Assembly (NCBI GenBank): GCA_903871875.1
Contig: CAIQIR010000079.1
Location: forward strand, 186,001 to 250,000
Direction of reading: 5' to 3'
Length of the DNA stretch: 64,000 nucleotides
Source of the DNA: an uncultured Schlesneria sp.
Lineage (GTDB): Bacteria > Planctomycetota > Planctomycetia > Planctomycetales > Planctomycetaceae
Below the pieces are notes generated by a model. It was not told the DNA's origin and did no database searches. It was given only the letters and a program-made list of their open reading frames with translations. The position numbers were made by a program, and so were the translations under genes. Of this stretch, positions 9,134 to 18,096 are shown piece after piece; position 1 is the stretch's first letter; each line of letters begins with the position of its first letter.

Positions 9134-11563
9134 TCATCTGGGCAACGCGGCTGTTCGATTGGCCGGACCGATTTGAATCGGATCGATTCCCGGCATCTCT
9201 GCCGCATCGAGTCGTGCCCCTTTCAGTCCGGCCGTTTTCGATTCCACGATTCGGTCCAAATTGGCTCCGGCGAATTCGATCCCATTGGCGCTCAGACCGT
9301 CAAAGGGTTCGTCGAGATCGACTTCATTGGCCGATTGCCGAAGTGGATCGATCGCCATGAGGATCGTTGTTCCCGGAACGACGACCGAGTCATCGGCTGT
9401 CATGGCGACAGATTTTGCGACGTCCGGTCGTACCCGTTCCGATTCGATAACGATCAATCCTGAACTTGGTTCTGCGATTTTAAAGACGCTGTGGTTGGCT
9501 TCGATCTGAATCGGCGCGATTCCTGTCTGACTGGCGAAGTCCCCTGACAGCTTTAGCAGCGGACCCGTTTCACGCAGTGTCACGTGATCAAAGACCAGTT
9601 TCATTTCCCGGGCCGAACATTTGGGACGAGGAGACACCAACGCACCCGATCCCGTTTTGAGTGTATTGAGGACTCGCAGCGATTTCGGTGTTTGGGCCAA
9701 CAGGATGGCCGCACCGGCTCCGTGGAAGCTGGTGTTTTTGATTTCGATTGATCCAGAAGTGGAATCGGATTCGAGAGGCGCCCAGGCTACTGATGCGACG
9801 CCACGGGGTGACGAAGCGCGACTTCCGTCTGCATCGCCGCGAGCTGCGGGGAACTCGCAATTCGAGATTTCCAGTCGTTGACAGCGTGCCATCACGCGCA
9901 TGACGGGTTCGTTTTCGTGCAGATGGCGGACGGTGACCTGTTCCAGCAGAACTGACCGCGCCGTGAAACTGAGTGCGACATCGTCCACGATGATTTCGGG
10001 TTTGACTCCCAGTGCACCGCGGATTTTGAGATCTCCGTTGAAATTCACCTGGGTGGCTTGGTACGGGCCATGTTCGCTCAGGAAGATGACGCCGTCTGCG
10101 GAAGGAGTGGGCATCGCCAGCGGTTCACCGGTGGCGGCGCTGCTTCCGGTCGGGGTGACTTGGGGATCAACTATGGTGGTGTTTGCTGGAACCGCGGTCC
10201 GTTCGTATTTTTCACGAGCAAACGTTTTGACCTGTTGGACAATTTCCAACAGTTCGTTGCGTAGCCCACTTTCATAAAACACGGCGACCGCACCCGTCAT
10301 GGCAAACAACAGGGCGGCGACCCAGATTTTGTTGCTGAACCGGTCTTGGATCATGGGCCCCGCGAAATGAGGGACATCACGATCAAAAAGTCGGCGAAAC
10401 TGTTTGAGGCGAGATCGACTGAACGAACCGGGGCGGCCCCAACGCTGTAAGACTTCCTCAAAACTGCGAGGCCGTTGATCGGGTGAAGGGGAAGTCATCT
10501 GACGAATGGTTTCGGCCAGCATGACAGGGGTATCCGGAGCCCACATCCGGACGTCGCTAATCGTTTGAGTCTGGTGGGCTGCGAGCTTTGCCAGCGGATC
10601 GGCCGTGGTAAAGGGAGGCCGACCGGCCAATAACTGCCACAACAAACAACCGACGGCATACAACTCGGAACTTGCCGAGGCTGATGCACCGGTCCCGATC
10701 AATTCAGGACTCATCCCGTCGTAAGCTTCCAAGGCCATTGTGTCGTGAATGGTGATTTCGGGGTGAATCACTGGTCGAATTCCGCCATCGACCAACACGG
10801 CCAAACCGTGATCCGTCAGTCGGACATTCGACATGCGGATATCACCATGCACCAATGATTTTGCGTGCAGTGCTGCCAAGCCATCCATCAGTTGCCGGCC
10901 GATTTCGAAGACGACCGCCGCAGGAAAACGGCCGCGGCGAACCAACAATTCGTTCAGCGGCAGGCCCGGCACGAATCGGCTGACCGTAACCAATTCGTTG
11001 GTATTCGAAGGCAGGGATTCAGTAGGCATCACTAATTGGGGGTGTGCGAATCCTCGCGATCGTTCGAGGACGATGGCCATGCGTCGGGCGACGGCGTCCA
11101 TCCGATCTGGCTCGACCTGCTGGCATTTGACCACGCAGCGATCACGGCGGTTGAGCCTTTGAGCCAAATAGGTCGCGCTGTGGTGACCTCGTCCGATCTC
11201 GTCGATGACCACGAAGGGGCCAATTCTTAATTGGTCGGCATTCCCTTGTTCGAGCCGCTTCGCCTGGTAAGGGGTGAGTAAGCGAAGTTGTACCAGCGAA
11301 TCGATCCAGACCGAATCAAACGCGGGCAGATCGAAAGAAAGCCGGCGCACGCGCCCCTTTGCCCTGCGCAAATCGCTGGGGTGACACAACTGAAGTTCTG
11401 TCAGTTGGCGAACCAATTCATGAGAAGGAGGTTCATTCACGACGCGGGCATCCCTTGCTGCCAAGCTGCAGGGCAATTTGCCCCGAGGGTGATGAAACAG
11501 AACGGCCCATATTGCCCCGCCGGAAACGGGCGAAAGTGTTTTCGCAGAAGTCGCAAATTGCAT
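9134..11563 (-). CDS. Membrane-anchored Ser/Thr kinase-like protein with exported C-terminal domain
   Basis: About 809 residues. An N-terminal helical module containing LVQLRLLTPYQAKRL, typical of planctomycete kinases, precedes a kinase fold at about residues 115-375. The glycine loop is IGRGHHSATY, the strand-3 Lys is in CVVKCQ, the catalytic loop reads VHGDIRMSN (HGD for HRD, Arg for the usual Lys) and the metal Asp is in LVDGG rather than DFG. Catalysis is therefore possible but atypical, and a pseudokinase is an alternative. One transmembrane helix (VAALLFAMTGAVAVFY, about 413-428) leads to about 370 outer residues of beta-helix-like sequence. The start is uncertain: no ribosome site precedes the ATG at 11563, and a GTG at 11440 gives a more typical N terminus. 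Confidence 0.8.
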   Translation of the reverse strand: MQFATSAKTLSPVSGGAIWAVLFHHPRGKLPCSLAARDARVVNEPPSHELVRQLTELQLCHPSDLRRAKGRVRRLSFDLPAFDSVWIDSLVQLRLLTPYQAKRLEQGNADQLRIGPFVVIDEIGRGHHSATYLAQRLNRRDRCVVKCQQVEPDRMDAVARRMAIVLERSRGFAHPQLVMPTESLPSNTNELVTVSRFVPGLPLNELLVRRGRFPAAVVFEIGRQLMDGLAALHAKSLVHGDIRMSNVRLTDHGLAVLVDGGIRPVIHPEITIHDTMALEAYDGMSPELIGTGASASASSELYAVGCLLWQLLAGRPPFTTADPLAKLAAHQTQTISDVRMWAPDTPVMLAETIRQMTSPSPDQRPRSFEEVLQRWGRPGSFSRSRLKQFRRLFDRDVPHFAGPMIQDRFSNKIWVAALLFAMTGAVAVFYESGLRNELLEIVQQVKTFAREKYERTAVPANTTIVDPQVTPTGSSAATGEPLAMPTPSADGVIFLSEHGPYQATQVNFNGDLKIRGALGVKPEIIVDDVALSFTARSVLLEQVTVRHLHENEPVMRVMARCQRLEISNCEFPAARGDADGSRASSPRGVASVAWAPLESDSTSGSIEIKNTSFHGAGAAILLAQTPKSLRVLNTLKTGSGALVSPRPKCSAREMKLVFDHVTLRETGPLLKLSGDFASQTGIAPIQIEANHSVFKIAEPSSGLIVIESERVRPDVAKSVAMTADDSVVVPGTTILMAIDPLRQSANEVDLDEPFDGLSANGIEFAGANLDRIVESKTAGLKGARLDAAEMPGIDPIQIGPANRTAALPR

Positions 11564-11901
11564 CAAGACGCGAACGAAACGTCAAGCACGCGGAGACTTT
11601 AGACACTTCGACAACATCAGGCCAGACCAATTCTGCGGGCGGAAAGAATTGGCGCACAGCGAAGTCCAGACGACGACAATTCGTCTCGGTGAAGACGGGC
11701 GCTGATGACGCGGACAACAGGGTTTGGCGGCAGAGATTCGTTCGTGAAAACCGACTCTATTCGCCGTTGAGATTAGGAGCGATGCTGGTACGGTCGAGAC
11801 CGGGAAATCACCTGCTCACTAGGGAATGTTTGGAACCACCTGCTGACGTTTTGAGATCGCTGTTTCTCTGTCCAGTTGTGAGTCGAACAACTGGCAAATC
11901 G
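11564..11901. other. Intergenic stretch without a convincing gene
   Basis: This 338-base stretch separates the LRR gene stop from the kinase start, both on the minus strand. Open frames crossing it are antisense continuations of neighbours with no ribosome sites or recognisable product. The only structure I see is the short hairpin at 11872-11894. Confidence 0.6.
11872..11894 (-). terminator. Possible hairpin terminator behind the LRR gene
   Basis: An 8-bp perfect inverted repeat (ccagttgt / acaactgg) with a 7-base loop lies eight bases after the LRR stop codon in transcript direction. No U-run follows, so it is not a classical intrinsic terminator. It may instead stabilise the transcript 3' end. 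Confidence 0.35.
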
Positions 11902-12948
11902 TCATTGAGCGACCTTCAGGTTCGGCCGAGTCTTCTTCAATTTCTCCACGCTGGAGGGGGAGATTCTGGTCGAGGTCAAATCGAGCGATGTCAGTTCTGG
12001 GAGTTGGCCGATTTTCGACAAGCTGGCATCGGTCAGCTTGGTTTGAACCAGCGCAAGTGTAGTCAAGTTCTTCAGTCGAGTGATCTCCTGCATTCCGCCG
12101 TCCGTAATCTCGGTTCCGGAGAGATCCAGGTTCGTCAAACTTTTGAGCTCACCGATTTCATTCATGCTTCGATCCGAAACACGCGTCGAGCCGAGGCGAA
12201 GTGTTGTTAGTTGAGTCAATCGACTCAGCTGTCTTATGCCTGCGCCGGTGATTTTCAACGAAGAATTAAGGTCGAGCAATTTCAAATTCACGAGTTCCCC
12301 CAAGTCTTTCATGCCAGCGTCGGTGATTTGGCTGGAGGTGAGGTCGAGGTTCGTCAGATTTTCTAGTTCTCGCAGTTCCTGCAGTCCTTTGTCGGTGATC
12401 TGACCATTTCCCAGGCCGAGGGTCGTCAGATTTTTGAGTGTTCGCAGTTCTTTCAGTCCATCGTCCGTAATTTGCGTACCGCCAAGACTCAAGTTCGTCA
12501 GGCTTTCGATTTGGCTGATGTCCTTCAAACCGACATCAGTGATTTTAGTACCACCGAGATTGAGGGTTGTCAGATTTGTCAGCGAGATCAGTTCCTTTAC
12601 CCCCGCATCCGAGATTGGCACGCCGGTCAGACCCAATCCCTCGAGACTCTCCAGCTCACCAATCGTCTGCATGCCTAAGTCGGTAATGGGCGAGTAAGCC
12701 AACTGAAGCCGCTTCAATTGCGCAAATCCCTTCAACAGACTCAGGTCTTGGTCTTTCAGATGCTTTTTTGATTGAAAGATCACCATGGTCACGGGATGTC
12801 CCGGCAATGTTTCATCTTTCCTGACAATGCCACCTAACTGCGTCACTTTTTCAATCGTGACGGATTCGTTGACATCGTCGTCCGCGGCTCTGGTCGTCGT
12901 GTTGAATCCGATCAATGTGAGAAACATCGCAAACTGGAAAGCTCGCAT
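11902..12948 (-). CDS. Secreted leucine-rich-repeat protein
   Basis: The 348-residue product has a signal peptide (MRAFQFAMFLTLIGF, cut near TRAADDD). After a 60-residue lead-in come about eleven tandem leucine-rich repeats of 24 residues, such as TTLNLGGTKITDVGLKDISQ and TNLDLSGTEITDGGMQEITR. The consensus L-x-L-x-x-T-x-I-T-D-x-G-L-x-x-L is close to the ribonuclease-inhibitor-like type common in planctomycetes. One copy is a residue longer (KLLDLNSSLKITGAGIRQL). These proteins form curved solenoids that bind other proteins; no enzymatic domain is present. The gene stands alone, with untranslated stretches of more than 300 bases on both sides, so no partner can be inferred. Confidence 0.9.
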   Translation of the reverse strand: MRAFQFAMFLTLIGFNTTTRAADDDVNESVTIEKVTQLGGIVRKDETLPGHPVTMVIFQSKKHLKDQDLSLLKGFAQLKRLQLAYSPITDLGMQTIGELESLEGLGLTGVPISDAGVKELISLTNLTTLNLGGTKITDVGLKDISQIESLTNLSLGGTQITDDGLKELRTLKNLTTLGLGNGQITDKGLQELRELENLTNLDLTSSQITDAGMKDLGELVNLKLLDLNSSLKITGAGIRQLSRLTQLTTLRLGSTRVSDRSMNEIGELKSLTNLDLSGTEITDGGMQEITRLKNLTTLALVQTKLTDASLSKIGQLPELTSLDLTSTRISPSSVEKLKKTRPNLKVAQ

Positions 12949-13460
12949 GATTCTGCCTTTCCGGGATCATTGGGTTGCGAAGAGGTGCTCACTCACAATA
13001 GAGACGATATGTCATGTTATTGGCGGGTAGGGATGGAAGCAAGACAAAACCGCTTTGTTTTGACTGCGGCCGGAAAGGATTTGGTTGTCAACCGTTTGTG
13101 CTTTCGAGGTCAACGCCTATTCACCGCCGGCCGTGATTGACCAATCGATGGCGTGTTCGGGCCACTTATAAGGAGTGTCGAGTCGGATCGCGGCGGTAAC
13201 TGCTGGAAGTTCCCGTGATTGCTCGCATGATGGCCATGGGCGTCTTAAACTCTCGGATGCTACTCGTTAAGCCACCAATCAGTTTCTTGTACAGGGCCGT
13301 TGTCGCGGTACAAGAAACAACGGTGTTTCGGTGGAAAAGTCACGTTTGTCGAGTACATCACCGGAGTGGCCAAACCAGGGTGTTGACAGTGGTCGCTGTC
13401 CTGAAAGAGGGCAATAATCTTGTTCCTATTCCCGTTTGAAAGTCTTGGATCGTCTTGAAC
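12949..13460. other. Divergent intergenic region with an 11-bp inverted repeat
   Basis: These 512 bases separate the LRR gene (minus) from the ygfZ-like gene (plus) and must hold both promoters. I see no convincing gene; the short frames have no ribosome site. The one clear structure is the inverted repeat at 13282-13318. Confidence 0.6.
13282..13318. repeat. Perfect 11-bp inverted repeat with 15-base loop
   Basis: gtttcttgtac at 13282-13292 is the exact reverse complement of gtacaagaaac at 13308-13318, with a GC-rich 15-base loop between. No T-run follows on either strand. It could be an operator, an RNA hairpin in the ygfZ leader, or a processing site. Confidence 0.7.
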
Positions 13461-14453
13461 ATGTCATCTGAATCATCAACGTCCTCGCCGGCAGTCTGGA
13501 AAGCCGCCCGAACCAATGTGGCTGTCTTCGACCTCAGTGATCGAACGCAGATCGAAATCACGGGATCAGATCGAGCTCGGTTTTTGCACAGTTTTACCTC
13601 TGGCGACATTAAGCGGCTGAAGCCGGGCCAAGGCTGCGAATCCTTTGTCACCAACCTCAAGGGCAAGGTCGTCGCGCATGTTTTCGTGTTCTGTACCGAA
13701 CAATCTCTGTGGTTAGACGGTACCCCTGGTCAGCTAGAGGGCATCGTCGGTCATCTGGGCAAATTCCTTCTGATCGACGATGTCCAGTTGATTCCCCGCA
13801 CGGCTGAACGCGGTGACCTATTTGTCACGGGTCCGTTGGCGGCGGCGCTGCTGCAATTGGAAGGAAGCCTCGCTGTTGGTGGGCATGTCACTCGTGAAAC
13901 AGAAGGCAATGCCTTTGACATCCGTCGCGTTGATCTTTTGGGGGAACCCGGCTTCCTGTTATCGATACCGCTGGCCCGCATCGACGCGGTCAAACTCAGC
14001 TTCCGCGCACTGGGTATTCCCGAAGGATCACGAGAACTCTTTGAATCGTTGCGGATTGAAGCCGGCTATCCTCGCTATGGAGTCGACGTCACCGATGATA
14101 ATCTGGCCCAGGAAGTCGCCCGAACAAAACAGTGTATTTCATTCGACAAGGGATGCTATCTCGGCCAGGAAACGATCGCGAGGCTGGATTCCTTGGGGCA
14201 TACCAATCGAGAACTTCGACGACTGCAATTTTCCACGGACATCGTCCCGGAAGCCGGTCATCAGATCTTTGACGAAGCCGGAACAACCGAACTGGGCGTC
14301 GTGACGTCGTCCACCAAGAATTCTGGTGACACCGCGACGAATCAGGAACCGTCGGTCCTGGCCTTGGGATATCTGAAGCGATCCGCACTTCCCATTGGGA
14401 CCGTGTTGAGCTTGGTCATTGATGGGAAAACGATCTCTGGCCGCGTTCTTTAG
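13461..14453 (+). CDS. ygfZ: YgfZ/GcvT-fold folate-binding protein
   Basis: The 330-residue protein has the aminomethyltransferase fold and the YgfZ signature KGCYLGQE (seen in ISFDKGCYLGQETIARL). YgfZ uses tetrahydrofolate to help build or repair certain iron-sulfur clusters. The N-terminal part (RFLHSFTSGDIKRLKPGQG) matches the GcvT-like domain, and the C-terminal barrel ends VLSLVIDGKTISGRVL. The Cys of the signature is present. The ATG at 13461 is preferred; a TTG six bases earlier is in frame. The ribosome site is weak. It stands alone and ends in a shared strong terminator facing the sugar isomerase gene. Confidence 0.87.
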   Translation: MSSESSTSSPAVWKAARTNVAVFDLSDRTQIEITGSDRARFLHSFTSGDIKRLKPGQGCESFVTNLKGKVVAHVFVFCTEQSLWLDGTPGQLEGIVGHLGKFLLIDDVQLIPRTAERGDLFVTGPLAAALLQLEGSLAVGGHVTRETEGNAFDIRRVDLLGEPGFLLSIPLARIDAVKLSFRALGIPEGSRELFESLRIEAGYPRYGVDVTDDNLAQEVARTKQCISFDKGCYLGQETIARLDSLGHTNRELRRLQFSTDIVPEAGHQIFDEAGTTELGVVTSSTKNSGDTATNQEPSVLALGYLKRSALPIGTVLSLVIDGKTISGRVL

Positions 14454-14490
14454 CAGCAAGGTGTGGTGAGTGTCGTATCCCTCATCTCAA

Positions 14491-14528
14491 AAAAGACGCC
14501 TGCATCGTGATCGATGCAGGCGTCTTTT
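14491..14528. terminator. Strong bidirectional intrinsic terminator
   Basis: A 17-bp perfect stem (14491-14507 with 14512-14528) with a 4-base loop. The stem starts with AAAA and ends with TTTT, so each strand finishes in a U-run. It sits between the converging ygfZ-like and isomerase genes and can serve both. Confidence 0.92.
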
Positions 14529-14614
14529 GATGTGCAGTTATTTGATCTGTACCGAGTTCGTCGGCCGTTGATCAAACACGATTCTATTGCGAGCGGTCGA
14601 CTTAAGACGTCGGC

Positions 14615-16216
14615 CTAGCCGAGTTTCACGTCACCACACAGATGAACTTCGAGACCTAGTTCCGACAAGGCGGCGGCCTTAATCCTTGCTGCGCGGTGAG
14701 ACTGGGCTTCGTCTGGGGTGTAAACCACCTGAATGTGATTGGACTGATGCCTTGCCATCATCTGGTCTCGCGAGACACCATCAAACACAGTATGCATAAT
14801 CGGCCATTGCGACGTCGTTTCCTTCCAGCGACGCTCTGTTTCCTCGGCTGGCATCGAGACGACTTTCGCGGTGCCGATATCGGCGTGCAGCTTGCCACCT
14901 GCCACGAAAACGCGGCTCCAGACGATATGGCCGGGTTTGCTGATCCCCTTCATCGTGCCGCCGCCCAAGCGGAAGTACATTGGAGGCTGACGTTCGCTGC
15001 TGGCCCCTTTCCACCCGTCAATGAAGTGCTCCGGCGGAGCCGCACCGCTGATCAGCAGCACCCACACATAATCCTTGCCATAGGTCTGTGCCCAGCGCAG
15101 ATCGTGCAGCGTATTTTCTGGGGCAAAACCCAACTTGCGCCACAGCCGATAAGTGACGAGTCCGTCCAGGCCCGCACATTCGTCAACTTCATTGAAGTGT
15201 GGCAGTGCTTCGCCATCGTACAGGGTTCGCTTGCCGTCGGCCGATTTCACCGGCGGGCGATCCACGTTGTTCAGCATGCCCTCTACCAGATCGCTGGCCG
15301 GCGCCAGGTCCTTCAGACCTTGCTGATATTGAATTCCGATGGAATCACAGCCGAAGTCATCGGCGATGCGCAGCGCCGCGATATACATCTTGCACTGCAA
15401 CAGGACCTGGCCTTCGGTCAGTTCCGTGGCTTCATCCTTGCCGAGTTTCAATTTGATTCCGCGGGCGATGATCCAATCGTAGACCGCCTTGGCATCCGCA
15501 TCAGAAACGTCCTTCATCGCGGCAAACAACGTGGATTGCGACAGGCGTTCTTTGAAGCAGCCGGTGGCGTGCAGCAAGTCATCGGGAATGATCGCATTGA
15601 ACATTCCCATACAGCCTTCGTCGAACACACCCAGGATTGCTTTTTTCCGTCGGAAGTCTCGCGCAAAATCACGGCCCAGCTTGTCGTCGGCCGAAGGAAT
15701 CTTCAGCCGAGTCAGATCGCGAACATGCGAGGTGTCGTGCGTGACGCGGCCTGTCGTCAGCCATTCGTGCAGTCCGGTTTTGAAGAAGTTGTCAGTGAAA
15801 TCTTCGCTCCAGAGCGACGAATACTGCACACCCTGCTTGGTCAACGAGGCATTCAAATTGAGTAGTCCCACCAACCCCGGCCACTGCCCGCTCCAGTTGG
15901 CCAAGGTCAGGATCGGTCCCTTGTGAGTGGAAAGGCCTGCCAGCACGTGATGAGAATACTGCCAGACCGCTTCGGCGACGATCAGCGGCGCGTCGGCAGG
16001 AATATCTCGGAAGACTTCGATGCCGCGATGCTGCGAATTGATGAAGCCGTGTTTTTGATGAGAATCGTAGGCGTGAGCCCGCTTGACCGAGTAGCCTTCC
16101 GCGGCCAAGGCCTTGCCGATGGATTCTTCCATCCCGGCCTGGGCGGGCCAGCAAACCTGGTTGGCGGACAGACGCAAATCGCCACTGGCGACGAGATAAA
16201 CCGTTTTTGCATTCAT
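14615..16216 (-). CDS. L-fucose/L-arabinose isomerase-family protein
   Basis: The 533-residue cytoplasmic protein has the fold and length of the fucose/arabinose isomerase superfamily, metal-dependent enzymes that turn aldoses into ketoses. Typical stretches are PADAPLIVAEAVWQYSHHV, TLANWSGQWPGLVGLL, a metal-site candidate DEGCMGMFN, and NEVDECAGLDGLVTYRL. Its ATG overlaps the stop of the kinase gene by an ATGA, so the two are translated together. A ribulokinase-type partner suggests a pentose or related deoxysugar route (aldose to ketose to ketose phosphate). The actual sugar is not readable from the sequence. No epimerase or aldolase to finish the route lies in the window. Confidence 0.8.
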   Translation of the reverse strand: MNAKTVYLVASGDLRLSANQVCWPAQAGMEESIGKALAAEGYSVKRAHAYDSHQKHGFINSQHRGIEVFRDIPADAPLIVAEAVWQYSHHVLAGLSTHKGPILTLANWSGQWPGLVGLLNLNASLTKQGVQYSSLWSEDFTDNFFKTGLHEWLTTGRVTHDTSHVRDLTRLKIPSADDKLGRDFARDFRRKKAILGVFDEGCMGMFNAIIPDDLLHATGCFKERLSQSTLFAAMKDVSDADAKAVYDWIIARGIKLKLGKDEATELTEGQVLLQCKMYIAALRIADDFGCDSIGIQYQQGLKDLAPASDLVEGMLNNVDRPPVKSADGKRTLYDGEALPHFNEVDECAGLDGLVTYRLWRKLGFAPENTLHDLRWAQTYGKDYVWVLLISGAAPPEHFIDGWKGASSERQPPMYFRLGGGTMKGISKPGHIVWSRVFVAGGKLHADIGTAKVVSMPAEETERRWKETTSQWPIMHTVFDGVSRDQMMARHQSNHIQVVYTPDEAQSHRAARIKAAALSELGLEVHLCGDVKLG

Positions 16217-17799
16217 GGCTTAGACATCTTTGTAGTAAGAGCGAGGTAATCGGAATACAGCCGTTCGCAAATGCGAGCGGATTCGGGATGAGGCGAAACA
16301 GTGCGCGACGCGCCCAATTGCGTCATGGCTTTAATCGCGGAATTGGCATCGGGGAAGGCCCCTGCTGCTAACGCCCCCAGGATGGCCGCTCCCAGAGCCG
16401 GGCCTTGTTTGGATTCGGGAACGATAATGTCTTCATTCAACACGTCCGCACAGATTTGCAGGAACAACGGGCTGTGATGAGGAAGTCCGCCGGTGGCTAC
16501 GAAACGACGCACGGGAACCCCACCGTTTCGCAAAGTCTCGACAATCCATCGCAGGCCGCAGGCACTGGCCTCGAGCACTGACCGGAACAGGTGCGCGGGT
16601 CCGTGATTCAGGGTCAGGCCGGTAAACGACCCGGTCAGTGCTCCATTCATCAAGGGCGTACGGCAACCATTAAACCAGTCGACGCAGCGGACTCCATCAG
16701 AACCTGATGGCAACTTGGAGGCCTGGGCAGAAAGTGTTGAAAAGTCGGGTGAGCCGAGAAGACGTCGTATCCATTCGAATGCGTCACCGACAGCAGCTTG
16801 GCCTGTTTCGTAACCATAAAAACCGGGCAGGATGCCTTCTTTCACAATACCGGCGATGCCGGGAACTTTTTTTCCTACAGCCGAATTCAGCATGTGACAG
16901 CTGCTGGTTCCCATGACCATGACCAGCGTATCGGGTTCGTTGGCTCCGGCACCGGGAACACCAGCATGGGCGTCGATAATGGCGGCACTGACCGGCGTCC
17001 CAGGACGAAGTCCAAACCGTTCAGCCATCGCCGCGGTCAATCCACCGGCTCGTTCGCCCGGAGCCAGGAATCGACCGGGCATTTTTTCCGCGACAACATG
17101 TTCCAGTTTGGGATGCAGGGCTTTCAGGAACGAATTCGATGGAAACCCCTCTTCACGACTCCACATACCCTTATAGCCGGCCTGACAGGTCGAGCGAGGC
17201 AACTGAGCGGCGTCTCCGCCCACAAGGTGCCAGACAAACCAATCTCCAGCTTCGAGCCAGACCTGAGTGGCATCAAAAACAGTGGGAGCGCGTTCGAGCG
17301 TTTCGAACATCTTCGGGAAAAACCATTCCAGTCCGATAATCCCGCCATACCGATCCAGCCAGGGTTCGTTTCGTTCACGAGCGAGCGCGTTGATCCGGTC
17401 GGTTTGTGCAATCGCCGCGTGATGTTTCCAAAGTTTGGGCCAGGCATATTTCTCGCCCCGCCATTTTTCGGTCAGGCTTAACGGAGTCCCATCGGCCAGT
17501 GCCGGAAGCATGGTACAACTGGTGAAGTCGACACCGATGCCGATGACGTCGCCAGCCGAAGCGGGTACTTTCGTCAGTGCCTCGCGGACGGCGTCCGCGG
17601 TGGCATCGACCCAGTCTTGAGGATCTTGCAATGCGAAGTCGGGAGGAAGTTTTTCGTTGGTCCCTGGCAAGAACTCGGTGATCTGGCCGTGTTTGTATTT
17701 GACAACTGCAACACCCCGCTCGCGACCCTGCAGGTCGACGAGCAAAGCGCGGACGCTTTCGGTTCCAAAATCCAAACCGAGACTCAGTTGATCACTCAT
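16213..17799 (-). CDS. FGGY-family carbohydrate kinase, ribulokinase type
   Basis: The 528-residue product is a complete FGGY kinase, phosphorylating a ketose with ATP in the cytoplasm. Motifs in order are LGLDFGTESVRALL (phosphate 1), VDFTSCTMLP, WRGEKYAWPKLWKHH (AraB-like sugar site), AAIIDAHAGVPGAGA (with the catalytic Asp), VMGTSSCHML (phosphate 2) and VATGGLPHHSPL (adenosine). The resemblance is closest to L-ribulokinase AraB. The ATG at 17799 gives the usual start MSDQLSLGLDFG; the frame runs 35 codons further upstream without family similarity. Its stop overlaps the isomerase start. No regulator or sugar transporter is adjacent. Confidence 0.9.
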   Translation of the reverse strand: MSDQLSLGLDFGTESVRALLVDLQGRERGVAVVKYKHGQITEFLPGTNEKLPPDFALQDPQDWVDATADAVREALTKVPASAGDVIGIGVDFTSCTMLPALADGTPLSLTEKWRGEKYAWPKLWKHHAAIAQTDRINALARERNEPWLDRYGGIIGLEWFFPKMFETLERAPTVFDATQVWLEAGDWFVWHLVGGDAAQLPRSTCQAGYKGMWSREEGFPSNSFLKALHPKLEHVVAEKMPGRFLAPGERAGGLTAAMAERFGLRPGTPVSAAIIDAHAGVPGAGANEPDTLVMVMGTSSCHMLNSAVGKKVPGIAGIVKEGILPGFYGYETGQAAVGDAFEWIRRLLGSPDFSTLSAQASKLPSGSDGVRCVDWFNGCRTPLMNGALTGSFTGLTLNHGPAHLFRSVLEASACGLRWIVETLRNGGVPVRRFVATGGLPHHSPLFLQICADVLNEDIIVPESKQGPALGAAILGALAAGAFPDANSAIKAMTQLGASRTVSPHPESARICERLYSDYLALTTKMSKP

Positions 17800-18096
17800 G
17801 GTGTGTTGCCCGTCGTTGCTGTTCGTCGAAGTCTGGAAGTCGCCGGAAGTTGTGCGTGCTGTCGTCAATCGGAATTTCGAGTCAATGGTGCCGGTCTGTT
17901 TCACCGTGGTTTACGGAAGGTCTGGCTCCGTTCACCGGCACGGATGGTGCATTCATTTTCCGCAGTTCTTGAAAGGCTAGGCCCTTTTTCCATTTGCCGA
18001 TGAATCGTGCGAGACTTTACGATTTGCCCGCGTTTTTTTCCACTAAGCCCGTGGCTTCAGGATCCGTATTTCCTGCCTTACCAGATCATCGTCAAA

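Noticed and set aside
11359-12210. A 283-codon plus-strand frame between kinase and LRR genes
   Set aside because: Its ends are antisense to the kinase and LRR genes and the middle shows no protein family.
14696-15865. A 389-codon plus-strand open frame
   Set aside because: It is the antisense of the isomerase gene and has no family resemblance.
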